A DNA stretch of 32,014 nt. It comes from an uncultured Coriobacteriia bacterium. Its GTDB lineage: Bacteria; Actinomycetota; Coriobacteriia; Coriobacteriales; QAMH01. The stretch is from NCBI GenBank assembly GCA_902478425.1, contig CABSKV010000005.1:1-32014 (forward strand). Direction: 5' to 3'. Shown one piece after another: positions 15,867 to 23,003 of the stretch (positions are counted from its first letter, which is position 1; every line of letters begins with the position of its first letter). The notes beneath the pieces were generated by a model that saw only the letters and a list, made by a program, of their open reading frames with translations, ran no database searches and was not told the origin of the DNA. The position numbers were made by a program, and so were the translations under genes.

Positions 15867-16526
15867 CTAGCCTGCCTGACTCGCCGCGCTGTTGCCGGGC
15901 AAGACGAAGTGGATGGTTCCCTTTGCCGAGGCGGCGATCAGATCGCTCACGCTCGAGGGCTTGACTGCGAGGGTGACCCAGGAAATCTGCCCGTCCTTGC
16001 CATCTTCGAGGGTGCTCGTCTCGAGCACGAGGATATGCTCGCCGAGCATCGTGATCTCACCAGATGATGCCTCGACGTAGACGTCCACGACCGAACCGGC
16101 GCGAATCGCACCGCCCACGGCCAGCACGTCATCGGATGCGACGCTTGCCGCTGCCAGGCCATCCGGCACGGTGATGCGCGAGGAGCCATCGCCCACGCGC
16201 TCGAGCAGCACGGGCTCGTTCACGCGAATCTCCGTCTGGGCGACCATTCCCTCGAGCTCGTCATAGCCTCGCGCGGCCTGGCCCTGGGGCAAGAAGTCGA
16301 CGAGCCATTCTTGCATGCTTGCGTTCGACTCGTCGATGGAGCTGCCGATGGGAATCGTCCTGCTGGCGACGAGCACCTCCACGCGCTCGCCGCCGTAGCT
16401 GCGAATCGCGGAAGCGCGCGCCATCGCGGCCTCGGACTGTATCGTTGCCGTATAGGCAAATACGCACAGAGCGGCGATGATGCCGCATGCTCCTGCGATG
16501 AGTGCTTGTTTACGCTGCTTGGTCAT
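15867..16526 (-). CDS. cpaB: CpaB/RcpC-like SAF-domain protein
   Basis: 219 residues, first gene of the pilus operon. An N-terminal membrane helix (about 8-28) is followed by a SAF domain at about 48-110 (VEVLVASRTIPIGSSIDESN). A second small domain with GGAIRAGSVVDVYVEASSG and a C-terminal VTLAVKPSSVSDLIAASAKGTIHFVLP segment follow, the CpaB order. In Tad loci this protein is extracytoplasmic and supports pilus export; in diderms it works with a secretin, absent here. Ribosome-binding site GGAGGTG is strong but buried in a hairpin together with the ATG. The site is preceded by a 318-nt gene-free stretch. Confidence 0.88.
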   Translation of the reverse strand: MTKQRKQALIAGACGIIAALCVFAYTATIQSEAAMARASAIRSYGGERVEVLVASRTIPIGSSIDESNASMQEWLVDFLPQGQAARGYDELEGMVAQTEIRVNEPVLLERVGDGSSRITVPDGLAAASVASDDVLAVGGAIRAGSVVDVYVEASSGEITMLGEHILVLETSTLEDGKDGQISWVTLAVKPSSVSDLIAASAKGTIHFVLPGNSAASQAG

Positions 16527-16560
16527 GTCACCTCCAACGCCTTCGTTTTGGAGACATGAC
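16522..16560 (-). promoter_or_regulatory. mRNA hairpin covering the cpaB ribosome-binding site and start
   Basis: In the minus-strand transcript GUCAUGU (16560-16554) pairs with ACAUGAC (16528-16522), and CUCCAA (16553-16548) with UUGGAG (16537-16532). The 13 pairs are interrupted only by a 3-nt bulge (GUG, 16531-16529) and close on a 10-nt loop. Both the Shine-Dalgarno GGAG and the AUG at 16526-16524 are in the paired strand. This would lower translation of the whole coupled pilus operon unless opened by temperature, a protein or an upstream ribosome. A nine-codon frame (MSPKRRRWR) begins in the left arm and stops at the bulge, but it has no visible ribosome-binding site. Confidence 0.55.
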
Positions 16561-16618
16561 TATGCGACGGATGGCACCGAGCCAACCACCCCGACAACCT
16601 ATGCGTTTTCGGATTAAG

Positions 16619-16794
16619 TTCGGAGCAAATTCAGAATGACTTCGGAGCGAGTTCCAAGCGCGCTCGCTTTGCTCGCCCGATACAAGGAGATTTCTCCACT
16701 CCGGTGCTGCGCGCCTTCGGTCGAAATGGCATTGCGATGGCCTTTTTTTGTCATTTCGCACAGAGCGAACGAAGTGGCGAAGTCGAGAAATCTC
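16619..16794. repeat. Palindromic extragenic repeat element
   Basis: The 318-nt stretch 16527-16844 has no gene. Its middle holds perfect 10-bp outer arms GAGATTTCTC (16687-16696) and GAGAAATCTC (16785-16794). Inside them similar, imperfect arms meet near CGAAATGGC and GTCATTTCG, so the unit folds on itself over 108 nt. Next to it TTCGGAGC is repeated with 22-nt spacing (16619-16626, 16641-16648). Composition and motif resemble dispersed extragenic palindromes whose chance translations appear as small fake proteins. It marks the border between the pilus operon and the accessory block. Confidence 0.6.
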
Positions 16795-16844
16795 GATCTT
16801 TCGTCGGAGATACTTGCCCAGAACAAATATCTCATTACGCAGCG

Positions 16845-17438
16845 TCAGCTGTAAGCCTTTAGTAACTTTTCGCTTGCCTGCTCAACAGGTGCGGTGCGCG
16901 TAAAAGACCTAACTGTAAATAGCTTTGCAAAGCGCGCCGCCTGTTTTTCGGGAAAGATAGCATCATTTTGCTCGGCCCATTGCACGAGCATGGCGCAGAG
17001 TCCGCCTGCGATGAACGTGCAGTTGGAAGAATCAAGCAGCAGTTCATCATTGCAGCGAAAGCATGTTAGAAGATCTGTCAGGGCGCGCTGTGCCTGCTCC
17101 TGGAGAATGTGTTGAAGTTGATTGGATATGAGCTGGCGCACGAGGATAATATTGTCGCAAAAAAATGCAAAGGTGCATTCTGCAAGCTCTTCCAAGGTCA
17201 TCGATTCGCGTTTGACCATCTGTAGCTCGAAGTCGAGACACCGCACCTTGGCGACGTAACGGACCACGTCTTCCTTGCCGTCGAACATTTTGTAGAAGGT
17301 TTGCCGCGACACGCCGGCCTTCGCGCTGAGCATTGTGACCGTTATTTCCGAATACGCATACTCCTGTATGAGTTCTACCAGCGCGAGTGCTAATACATGC
17401 TGGGAACGGAGAGCTGAGGGGTTACTGCCTCTATACAT
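16845..17438 (-). CDS. TetR/AcrR-family repressor (1)
   Basis: 197 residues. The helix-turn-helix lies at about 30-55 (EITVTMLSAKAGVSRQTFYKMFDGKEDVV), the classical TetR N-terminal domain; the all-helical C-terminal part would bind a ligand and dimerise. C-terminal family not recognised. It is divergent from the CrtC-like gene across a 127-nt spacer with two related palindromes, so it most likely represses both. Base and codon use (more AT at third positions) differ from the pilus genes beside it, in line with the rest of the accessory block. Confidence 0.9.
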   Translation of the reverse strand: MYRGSNPSALRSQHVLALALVELIQEYAYSEITVTMLSAKAGVSRQTFYKMFDGKEDVVRYVAKVRCLDFELQMVKRESMTLEELAECTFAFFCDNIILVRQLISNQLQHILQEQAQRALTDLLTCFRCNDELLLDSSNCTFIAGGLCAMLVQWAEQNDAIFPEKQAARFAKLFTVRSFTRTAPVEQASEKLLKAYS

Positions 17439-17473
17439 TCACAGTCTCCTGAATCTGTCAGTCTTTTTCTCAA

Positions 17474-17502
17474 AATATTGACAATTGTAAGACTTTTTTC
17501 AA
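17474..17502 (-). promoter_or_regulatory. Predicted tetR-1 promoter
   Basis: On the minus strand TTGAAA (17497-17502) and AATATT (17474-17479) are separated by 17 bases. One operator palindrome (17479-17490) lies in the spacer, so binding there would block RNA polymerase and give autorepression. The -10 hexamer is only 4/6 to consensus. Confidence 0.4.
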
Positions 17503-17533
17503 GGATATGCACCATAAAGCTGACAAATGTCAG
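17478..17533. promoter_or_regulatory. Twin operators for TetR-1 and crtC-like promoter
   Basis: Two 12-mers are near identical: TGACAATTGTAA (17479-17490) and TGACAAATGTCA (17521-17532, extending to a perfect 14-bp inverted repeat at 17520-17533). They are 42 bp apart, about four helical turns. A perfect -35 TTGACA for the plus strand (17478-17483) overlaps the first; a weak -10 candidate AAGGAT starts at 17501. The second lies between the expected start site and the ATG at 17566. The arrangement is typical of a TetR-type repressor controlling both directions. Confidence 0.6.
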
Positions 17534-17565
17534 TGAAATTCGACGAACCGAGCGAAAGGACAATC

Positions 17566-18693
17566 ATGGTTACTCAGGCTACAGCGCGTCTCGCCGATAG
17601 AGATGAAGACTACAAGCGCTTTGGCGTATCCAAGACGCCGAGTTATGTCGAGGACGGCATCCGTACCCATGGCGGAAAAGGGACGTTTGAATGGTGGTAC
17701 ACCGATGTGACGTTCGAAGATGGCACTGCCGTCGTGGTGATTTTCTTCACGAAGAACTATTTCGATGCACCTGGTCCAGCGTGGCCGACAGTGGATTTTG
17801 AGATTGTTGACCCTTCAGGCAAGCGCACAAACGTGTGGACGCGCGGAAAGAAGGGCACTGTCATAAACGCCACGAAGGATATTTGTGATGTGCGCCTGGA
17901 AAAGAACTTCATTCGCTATGAAGACGGAAACTATCATGTGCATTACGAGGATCACGGCATAACCTATGATGCCATTATGAAGCCAAAACTTCCCATGTGG
18001 CGTCCTGGTGCTGCCCATTGGATTTTTGGTGAGGGAACGTCTGATGAAAAGACATACGGCTGGTTTGTTGCACAGCCGGATGCCGAGGTGGATGCTACGC
18101 TCACTATGAATGGCAAGACGCAACGCTTCAAAAATGGCCAGGGATATCATGACCATAACTGGGGAAACGTCTCGCTTGAGAAAATCCTGAACCATTGGTA
18201 TTGGGGAAGAGCGCACGTTGGGCCCTATACGGTCATCGCGTGCGACATCATTGCCGAGAAGGAATACGGCTACAAACGTCTGCCTGTGTTCATGCTGGCA
18301 CGTGATGGAGAGATTCTTAGCGATGATCCACGTCTCACGATCATAGAGCGCGATGGTACGCATATCCATCCATCCTCGGGCAAGTTCATGGACGATGACC
18401 TGGTCTATACGCAAAACGAGAGCGATGATCTGGGTTATATTGTGCGTTTTCATCGAGAAGGAGATTACAACCAGCGCAGTATTCTCGAGGTCGTCCCCGC
18501 GTGGAAGAAGGTTTTGGCAAAGTTGGCAGGAATGAATCCGACTTACATTCGCGTTAAGGGAACGGTTAGCGTTGAAGAGCGCAATGGGGGAGAGAATAGC
18601 CTGCACGAGGCACCAGGCCTGTGGGAGCAGTATTTCATGGGTGCGAATAAGCTTGCCATCATCGAGGGCGAGACCCTGCCCCTATCCAATTAG
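17566..18693 (+). CDS. CrtC/AttH-like lipocalin-fold protein
   Basis: 375 residues. Resembles the hydroxyneurosporene synthase (carotenoid 1,2-hydratase, CrtC) / AttH family, built of two lipocalin-like barrels. Typical segments are FEWWYTDVTFEDG (residues 41-53), and YHDHNWGN (194-201) with SLEKILNHWYWGRAHVG. No signal peptide or membrane helix is visible. Family members hydrate carotenoid double bonds; fungal relatives act as Diels-Alderases in polyketide pathways, so a hydrophobic polyene-like substrate is plausible but unproven. I start it at ATG 17566, with GAAAGGA 5 nt upstream; the ATG at 17527 sits inside the operator. Regulated by the divergent TetR-1. Confidence 0.8.
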   Translation: MVTQATARLADRDEDYKRFGVSKTPSYVEDGIRTHGGKGTFEWWYTDVTFEDGTAVVVIFFTKNYFDAPGPAWPTVDFEIVDPSGKRTNVWTRGKKGTVINATKDICDVRLEKNFIRYEDGNYHVHYEDHGITYDAIMKPKLPMWRPGAAHWIFGEGTSDEKTYGWFVAQPDAEVDATLTMNGKTQRFKNGQGYHDHNWGNVSLEKILNHWYWGRAHVGPYTVIACDIIAEKEYGYKRLPVFMLARDGEILSDDPRLTIIERDGTHIHPSSGKFMDDDLVYTQNESDDLGYIVRFHREGDYNQRSILEVVPAWKKVLAKLAGMNPTYIRVKGTVSVEERNGGENSLHEAPGLWEQYFMGANKLAIIEGETLPLSN

Positions 18694-18742
18694 TCGCCTG
18701 CGGGTTAACGAAAAGGTACGAGCGCGCTGCCCGGCATGGGGC

Positions 18743-19294
18743 CTATCTGGGAGGCTCCGCGAGAGACTCGGGTTTTGCGAAGTCGGGCAGCGCCTCCTCC
18801 TGGGCCTTTAGGAGAATATCCAGAGGCCATGCAAAATCGGCTGAACACCAATCGAGGAACTGGTTTGTTATGCCAATGACGAAGATATCGATGCCGAGCT
18901 TACGATAGAGTTTTTCGTTTTCGGGCATATCCTCGCGAATCAACTTGGCATAGTACGCTTCTTCAAGCCATGTGATGAATGTTTCTCGAAAGTTGTTTTG
19001 ACCAGCATGTGCCGGGAGCTGTCTGAAAAAGCCCCGGTGATCGAAAGCGTATTGGTAGGCACGACGAGCGTTTTCCGTCGAGAGAACGTCCATATGCGCC
19101 GTCTTGAGGTAGTTGATGGGAAGGTAGCTGATAAGGTCATTAATATCGCAGAAGTTATTATAAAAGGTTTGACGCGATGTACCCGTAGCCTCAGCTAGCT
19201 CGCGAATAGTTATCTTGGAAAGATTCTTCTCCTCGCACATGTCAAGGAGCGCTTCGCAATACAGTCGCTTTGTACGATCTGTCTTCTTTAGCAT
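18743..19294 (-). CDS. TetR/AcrR-family repressor (2)
   Basis: 183 residues. DNA-binding helix-turn-helix at about 27-50 (KITIRELAEATGTSRQTFYNNFCDINDLI). The rest is helical with aromatic-rich segments (YQYAFDHRGFFRQLPAHAG; FVIGITNQFLDWCSADFAWP), a plausible hydrophobic ligand pocket resembling the TetR_C_7/DhaS-like type. The recognition helix SRQTFYNNF resembles that of TetR-1 (SRQTFYKMF), but the C-terminal domains differ. It is convergent with the CrtC-like gene (49 nt apart) and divergent from the FAD-oxidoreductase operon, which it probably represses. Confidence 0.9.
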   Translation of the reverse strand: MLKKTDRTKRLYCEALLDMCEEKNLSKITIRELAEATGTSRQTFYNNFCDINDLISYLPINYLKTAHMDVLSTENARRAYQYAFDHRGFFRQLPAHAGQNNFRETFITWLEEAYYAKLIREDMPENEKLYRKLGIDIFVIGITNQFLDWCSADFAWPLDILLKAQEEALPDFAKPESLAEPPR

Positions 19295-19317
19295 GAGGCT
19301 CCCTTCGCACAGCTGCT

Positions 19318-19346
19318 ATCATATGCAACCTTCCATCATATGTCCA
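19318..19346 (-). promoter_or_regulatory. Predicted tetR-2 promoter
   Basis: On the minus strand TGGACA (19341-19346) and TATGAT (19318-19323) are exactly 17 bases apart, each 5/6 to the sigma-70 consensus. The -35 lies inside the palindrome at 19338-19359, predicting autorepression. The octamer ATCATATG also recurs 17 bp apart (19318-19325, 19335-19342). Confidence 0.55.
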
Positions 19347-19359
19347 TTTTTGGACATAT
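19338..19359. promoter_or_regulatory. 22-bp palindromic operator for TetR-2
   Basis: Perfect 9-bp arms ATATGTCCA (19338-19346) and TGGACATAT (19351-19359) flank TTTT. Location is midway in the 150-nt divergent spacer between tetR-2 and the FAD-oxidoreductase gene. A TetR dimer is the natural binder; a hairpin in RNA is less likely because the site overlaps the predicted tetR-2 -35 box. Confidence 0.65.
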
Positions 19360-19444
19360 AGCTCTGACTGTCCCTGGCTTCTCCCCGCTTCGCCCCATAT
19401 TGTGAGGGTTGGCGAATAGTCGGCTTTCAGAATCGGGGTGCGCT

Positions 19445-20584
19445 ATGCATGCGGATACCATTGTGGTCGGTGGCGGTATGGCAGGAATGAGTTGTGCGCT
19501 TGCGCTGCGGGAACATGGCCGTGACGTTCAACTCATAACTGATGAGCTCGGTGGGCGCGTATGTTACCGCGCTGATCTTGATAGCAACTTCGGCGCCGTC
19601 TTTTACATGGACAATTATGTTCATGCAAAAAAGATCCTCACAAGCAAGGGCCCTCTTAATGTCAAGTTGGGCGATCTCATGCTCCACACGTCTCCCGAAA
19701 AGGCCTTCAAGGGTACAAGCGGCACCATGATTGCCAGCTTGCCGCAAATGCTCAAGTTCAGGCGCTTCATGAAGAAGTCATTCATGCCCGAGTATGCGGC
19801 CTATAAGAAGGATTGCGAGACGATGCAGGTCAAGGATGCAATAAAACGTCATCCAAGCATCGAGCGTTACTTCTACATGAAAGCCAGTGATGTCATTGAA
19901 GAGTTGGGCATCGACAAAATATGCGATAACTTCATATCGAAGTTTGCCTATGCGTGTACGGGATCGCGCATAAACGAGCTATGCGCACTCGACTTTCTCA
20001 ATGTGAGCCAAGGCGTGGTCGTTCCGCTTTCTGATTTCTCGTTCGACGCGCAGGCAATCACGCGCAAGCTCGGGGGCAAGGTCACCATTGCCACCGTCTC
20101 ATCTGTTGAGAAGACGGATGGGGGCTGGAAGGTTAGTTGCGAGGATGGAACAAGCTGGACATGCACGCATCTGGTAGTTGCCACCCCGGGCCTCGTCACG
20201 CAACGCCTCCTGAACATCGATAAGGTGCGTCAGCCGACAAAGCTTGTCAGCTATCTTGTAAAAGGCACCCCAAATGCCGAGATAGCCAAGGCGGGGGCGC
20301 ACTACTTCAGCGACGCTTTCGACATTATCGCGTGTGCAAGTCGCGGAGATGGAACGTTTAACGTGTTCAGCCGCACGGAAATCGATCTAGGCGAATATTT
20401 CGATGAATACGAAATCCTCTATTGTCGCACTTGGCCCGAAGCCTTGTTCACCTACGGGTCTCAAATTCAGGACCAAGATTGGGACAGCAACCTTTTCATC
20501 GCCGGCGATATCAATGGCCTTGGTTTAGAGCCGGCAGCAATATCGGGAATCTATGCTGCGAATAGGATTCTGGGCATTGCCTAG
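19445..20584 (+). CDS. FAD-dependent oxidoreductase, amine-oxidase/phytoene-desaturase type
   Basis: 379 residues. The N-terminal dinucleotide-binding motif VVGGGMAGMSCALALREHG (GxGxxG at 9-14) is followed by ELGGR, as in CrtI/amine-oxidase-like flavoproteins. The C-terminal FAD motif NLFIAGDINGLGLEPAAISGIYAANRIL binds the ribityl/pyrophosphate part. The middle is a substrate domain with several aromatic residues and no membrane helix. Family members oxidise amines, porphyrinogens or polyenes. Start is ATG 19445 with GGGGTG just upstream; a TTG at 19409 gives an unsupported extension. First gene of a three-gene operon behind TetR-2; the neighbouring ferredoxin is a likely electron partner. 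Confidence 0.85.
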   Translation: MHADTIVVGGGMAGMSCALALREHGRDVQLITDELGGRVCYRADLDSNFGAVFYMDNYVHAKKILTSKGPLNVKLGDLMLHTSPEKAFKGTSGTMIASLPQMLKFRRFMKKSFMPEYAAYKKDCETMQVKDAIKRHPSIERYFYMKASDVIEELGIDKICDNFISKFAYACTGSRINELCALDFLNVSQGVVVPLSDFSFDAQAITRKLGGKVTIATVSSVEKTDGGWKVSCEDGTSWTCTHLVVATPGLVTQRLLNIDKVRQPTKLVSYLVKGTPNAEIAKAGAHYFSDAFDIIACASRGDGTFNVFSRTEIDLGEYFDEYEILYCRTWPEALFTYGSQIQDQDWDSNLFIAGDINGLGLEPAAISGIYAANRILGIA

Positions 20585-20607
20585 ATGAGAATGGGAGGTG
20601 TTCTCAT

Positions 20608-21480
20608 ATGGTTGACTTCTACATTCCGGCAGACAGGAATGATGCGCACGCGCTAGATATCAATAGGGCTACCGTGTGGCCGGCAGTCTGGGCATGCATC
20701 GTAATAGTTGCTGCTGCAATCGCTTTGTGCGCATGGTGGTTTGGTCCCATTCCGACCCTTATAGGGTGTGTCATAGTCTGCATTGCCGGGCTCTTATGGC
20801 TCGTTATCGGTGGCGTGCTGAACACGTGCTCGAAGGAAGAGACGGAGCGCTGCGCCGCTGAGCTTCCCGGGCATGATATTTTCAAGAATCCATCGGATAT
20901 TCGCGTGACGGGTGGCAAGTCCTATGACATCGACTGTGCTCCGGCCGATTTATTCCCCTATATCGCGCAAATGAATCTGACCAAGGCAGGGTTTTACAGT
21001 TTCCAGCACTTTGAGCGGTTCTTCGGCTTTCACATCCGTAACGATTACACTCTGCGTCCCGAATGGCAAGAAATCCAGCCCGGCGATTGGATGTACTACC
21101 ATCAAAACGGCGCGGGCACCGGCATTGTTGATGTGAAAAAGAATGAGTATATAACCACATACTCGGATACCAGATACAAGCCGACTCAGGAACTCGCCAT
21201 TGCTTGGCGACCGAAGTGGCTCAAGGGTTTCGCTTGGACATGGAATTTCGTCTTGGAGTCAACTCATGGTGGTGAGGGGACGCATTTCGTTTCTTATTTG
21301 CAAGCATGGTGGCCAGAAGAAACGAGTAAGGCGAAGCAGATCAGGCTCGCTTTGCAGTGGGGTCTGCCGTCCAACTTCATGATGAACGGCATGGCGCACA
21401 AAATGATCAAACTCGCCGAGGCCGATGCGCGGGCGCGCCGTGCAGGCAAGCCTTTGCCTGGCTATCGATACACACGCTAA
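20608..21480 (+). CDS. Membrane-anchored SRPBCC-domain protein
   Basis: 290 residues. Two membrane helices (about 24-44 and 48-70) with both termini cytoplasmic by charge, followed by a soluble domain (about 95-260) that looks like SRPBCC/START. It begins KSYDIDCAPADLFPYIAQM, then GFYSFQHFERFFGFHI, a GDWMY turn and GIVDVKKNEYITTYSD. SRPBCC domains bind hydrophobic ligands in a deep pocket; some are polyketide cyclases or lipid carriers. Here the anchor would hold the pocket at the membrane, handing a lipid-like substrate to the flavoprotein or ferredoxin; this is inference. GGGAGGTG precedes the ATG. Gap to the oxidoreductase gene is 23 nt. Confidence 0.78.
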   Translation: MVDFYIPADRNDAHALDINRATVWPAVWACIVIVAAAIALCAWWFGPIPTLIGCVIVCIAGLLWLVIGGVLNTCSKEETERCAAELPGHDIFKNPSDIRVTGGKSYDIDCAPADLFPYIAQMNLTKAGFYSFQHFERFFGFHIRNDYTLRPEWQEIQPGDWMYYHQNGAGTGIVDVKKNEYITTYSDTRYKPTQELAIAWRPKWLKGFAWTWNFVLESTHGGEGTHFVSYLQAWWPEETSKAKQIRLALQWGLPSNFMMNGMAHKMIKLAEADARARRAGKPLPGYRYTR

Positions 21481-21524
21481 CGCTATACAACACCGTATTC
21501 CCACTACTCATTAAGGGGGACGCT

Positions 21525-22949
21525 ATGAGCAAAGACGATCGCGGCCTAGTGGACGTTGACGGAAACGTGGTGGAGGGTCTTCCCTCGAGCTACAGTAATA
21601 TTGATGAACAGGGTAACGTACTTTATCTGGACGAGGACCGTTTGCGTCGCAAGGAGAAGCCTGACAAACCGCTCTGGAAGAACGCCAAGAGGGGATTAGG
21701 CATAAAAGATTTTATCGTGACGCATACATCAGCACGGCAATGGAATTGGGGCGTTGTGCTGAAGGTCTTCAAGACCATTGTCGGAGCATCGCCTGTCCTG
21801 CAAAAGCCCGGTTCAATCGGTGCGAAGGCATATAGGCGGGCTATGCTCTTCGATCCGCCCGAAAAGTCCTATTCCGCAGGTTTCGCGTTCAACCTCCTGG
21901 CTGATGTCGACGAAAGCACGGTTGCGCATCAGAAGCATGCGCGCAGCGGAGCGATGAGCCAACCGGGGCAAGAGGGTGCAGACGCGGTAAGGCATATCGA
22001 GCCCCAGCTCCACAAAACGGTCAGCGCAGACATGGCATGCGACGACGGGTGTGGTCGTGAAGCTGCGGGGGTGTCTTCCGATTTACAACATCACGCCCCA
22101 GGTCATTCCCGCACATGCGCATGCAAAGAGTGCCAAGACATTGCAAAGAACCCCTCGAAGCGCACGACCATTCCTGTGGGGAAGGTCATACCTTACGAGG
22201 CACAGCAGCGTGTTATCGTGCCGATGGATTTGGTGAAGGAGGCCATTGCGAATGCCAAGTACATCGGCGGTATGAAACAGTGCTTGTGCCGTGCTGGCAA
22301 CAAGTGCAAAGACTACCCTATTGACCTTGCCTGCCTATTCCTTAATTTGGGCGGCAAAGTGGTCGTCGATCATGGCATGGCTGAAGAACTCACCGTTGAG
22401 GAGGCCTTCGCGCGTGTTGATAGGGCAGCGGAGTTGGGATTGGCCTGCCAATCGCTTTGGGTTCAAGTCGAGCAGCTCATATGGGGATTCAAGAACGATC
22501 AAATGGATTCGTTTCTGGAAATCTGCTTCTGTTGCCCCTGCTGCTGCGTTGGTCTAAACCTCTCCAAGAATGCATTACCAGACATTAAGGACGGTTTCCA
22601 TCCTTCGGGTTGGACTGCGGTGGTGAATCACGATGCGTGTACGGGCTGCAAGCACTGCCTAGATGATTATTGTCCTCAGGACGCCATTCACTACCGGTCT
22701 TCAGACGGCAAGATGGTGGTCAATCAAGAGCGCTGCATTGGGTGTGGCTATTGCCGCGCACGTTGCCCCGAGGGCGCAATTAAGATCAAGCAGACGATGC
22801 CCATGCGCGACAGCATGCTCGATTACTTCGAGGAAGAAGCGCGCCTGAGGATAGTCCCAGGCAAGGAGTACGAAGGCCGTCCGAGCCTCATGCCGCTTGA
22901 TGACATTGCAGCGAAAATTGCACAAGATGAGAGCAGAAGCCCCTCCTAG
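21525..22949 (+). CDS. Multi-cluster ferredoxin-like 4Fe-4S protein
   Basis: 474 residues from the ATG at 21525, chosen for its AAGGGGGA site and because earlier in-frame starts lie within the SRPBCC gene. The C-terminus has two 4Fe-4S motifs: C372, C375, C378, C383 (four residues before the last Cys, one more than usual) and C404, C407, C410, C414. Upstream are C253, C255, C261 and C270 (CLCRAGNKC), then a run of six cysteines at 334-341. A His/Cys-rich stretch at about 135-205 includes C172, C176, C198, C200 and C203. In total 24 cysteines; no membrane helix. It probably carries electrons for the FAD oxidoreductase; last gene of the operon. Confidence 0.82.
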   Translation: MSKDDRGLVDVDGNVVEGLPSSYSNIDEQGNVLYLDEDRLRRKEKPDKPLWKNAKRGLGIKDFIVTHTSARQWNWGVVLKVFKTIVGASPVLQKPGSIGAKAYRRAMLFDPPEKSYSAGFAFNLLADVDESTVAHQKHARSGAMSQPGQEGADAVRHIEPQLHKTVSADMACDDGCGREAAGVSSDLQHHAPGHSRTCACKECQDIAKNPSKRTTIPVGKVIPYEAQQRVIVPMDLVKEAIANAKYIGGMKQCLCRAGNKCKDYPIDLACLFLNLGGKVVVDHGMAEELTVEEAFARVDRAAELGLACQSLWVQVEQLIWGFKNDQMDSFLEICFCCPCCCVGLNLSKNALPDIKDGFHPSGWTAVVNHDACTGCKHCLDDYCPQDAIHYRSSDGKMVVNQERCIGCGYCRARCPEGAIKIKQTMPMRDSMLDYFEEEARLRIVPGKEYEGRPSLMPLDDIAAKIAQDESRSPS

Positions 22950-22968
22950 AAACACTCTCACATTTCTA

Positions 22969-23003
22969 AAACCGGGCAAATGATCTGCATATTTGTCCGG
23001 TTT
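22969..23003. terminator. Bidirectional terminator hairpin
   Basis: AAACCGGGCAAAT (22969-22981) pairs with ATTTGTCCGGTTT (22991-23003): 12 of 13 Watson-Crick and one G-U, loop of 9. It lies between the converging ferredoxin and RCK genes and overlaps the latter's stop codon. On the minus strand a T-rich run follows the stem; on the plus strand no clear U-tract is present. Confidence 0.65.

Noticed and set aside
16528..16835. Short minus-strand frames containing CHFDRR-type peptides
   Set aside because: These come from the palindromic repeat; such peptides are chance translations and have no ribosome-binding site.
21357..21524. N-terminal extension of the ferredoxin gene
   Set aside because: It lies within the SRPBCC gene in another frame; the ATG at 21525 has a good ribosome-binding site.
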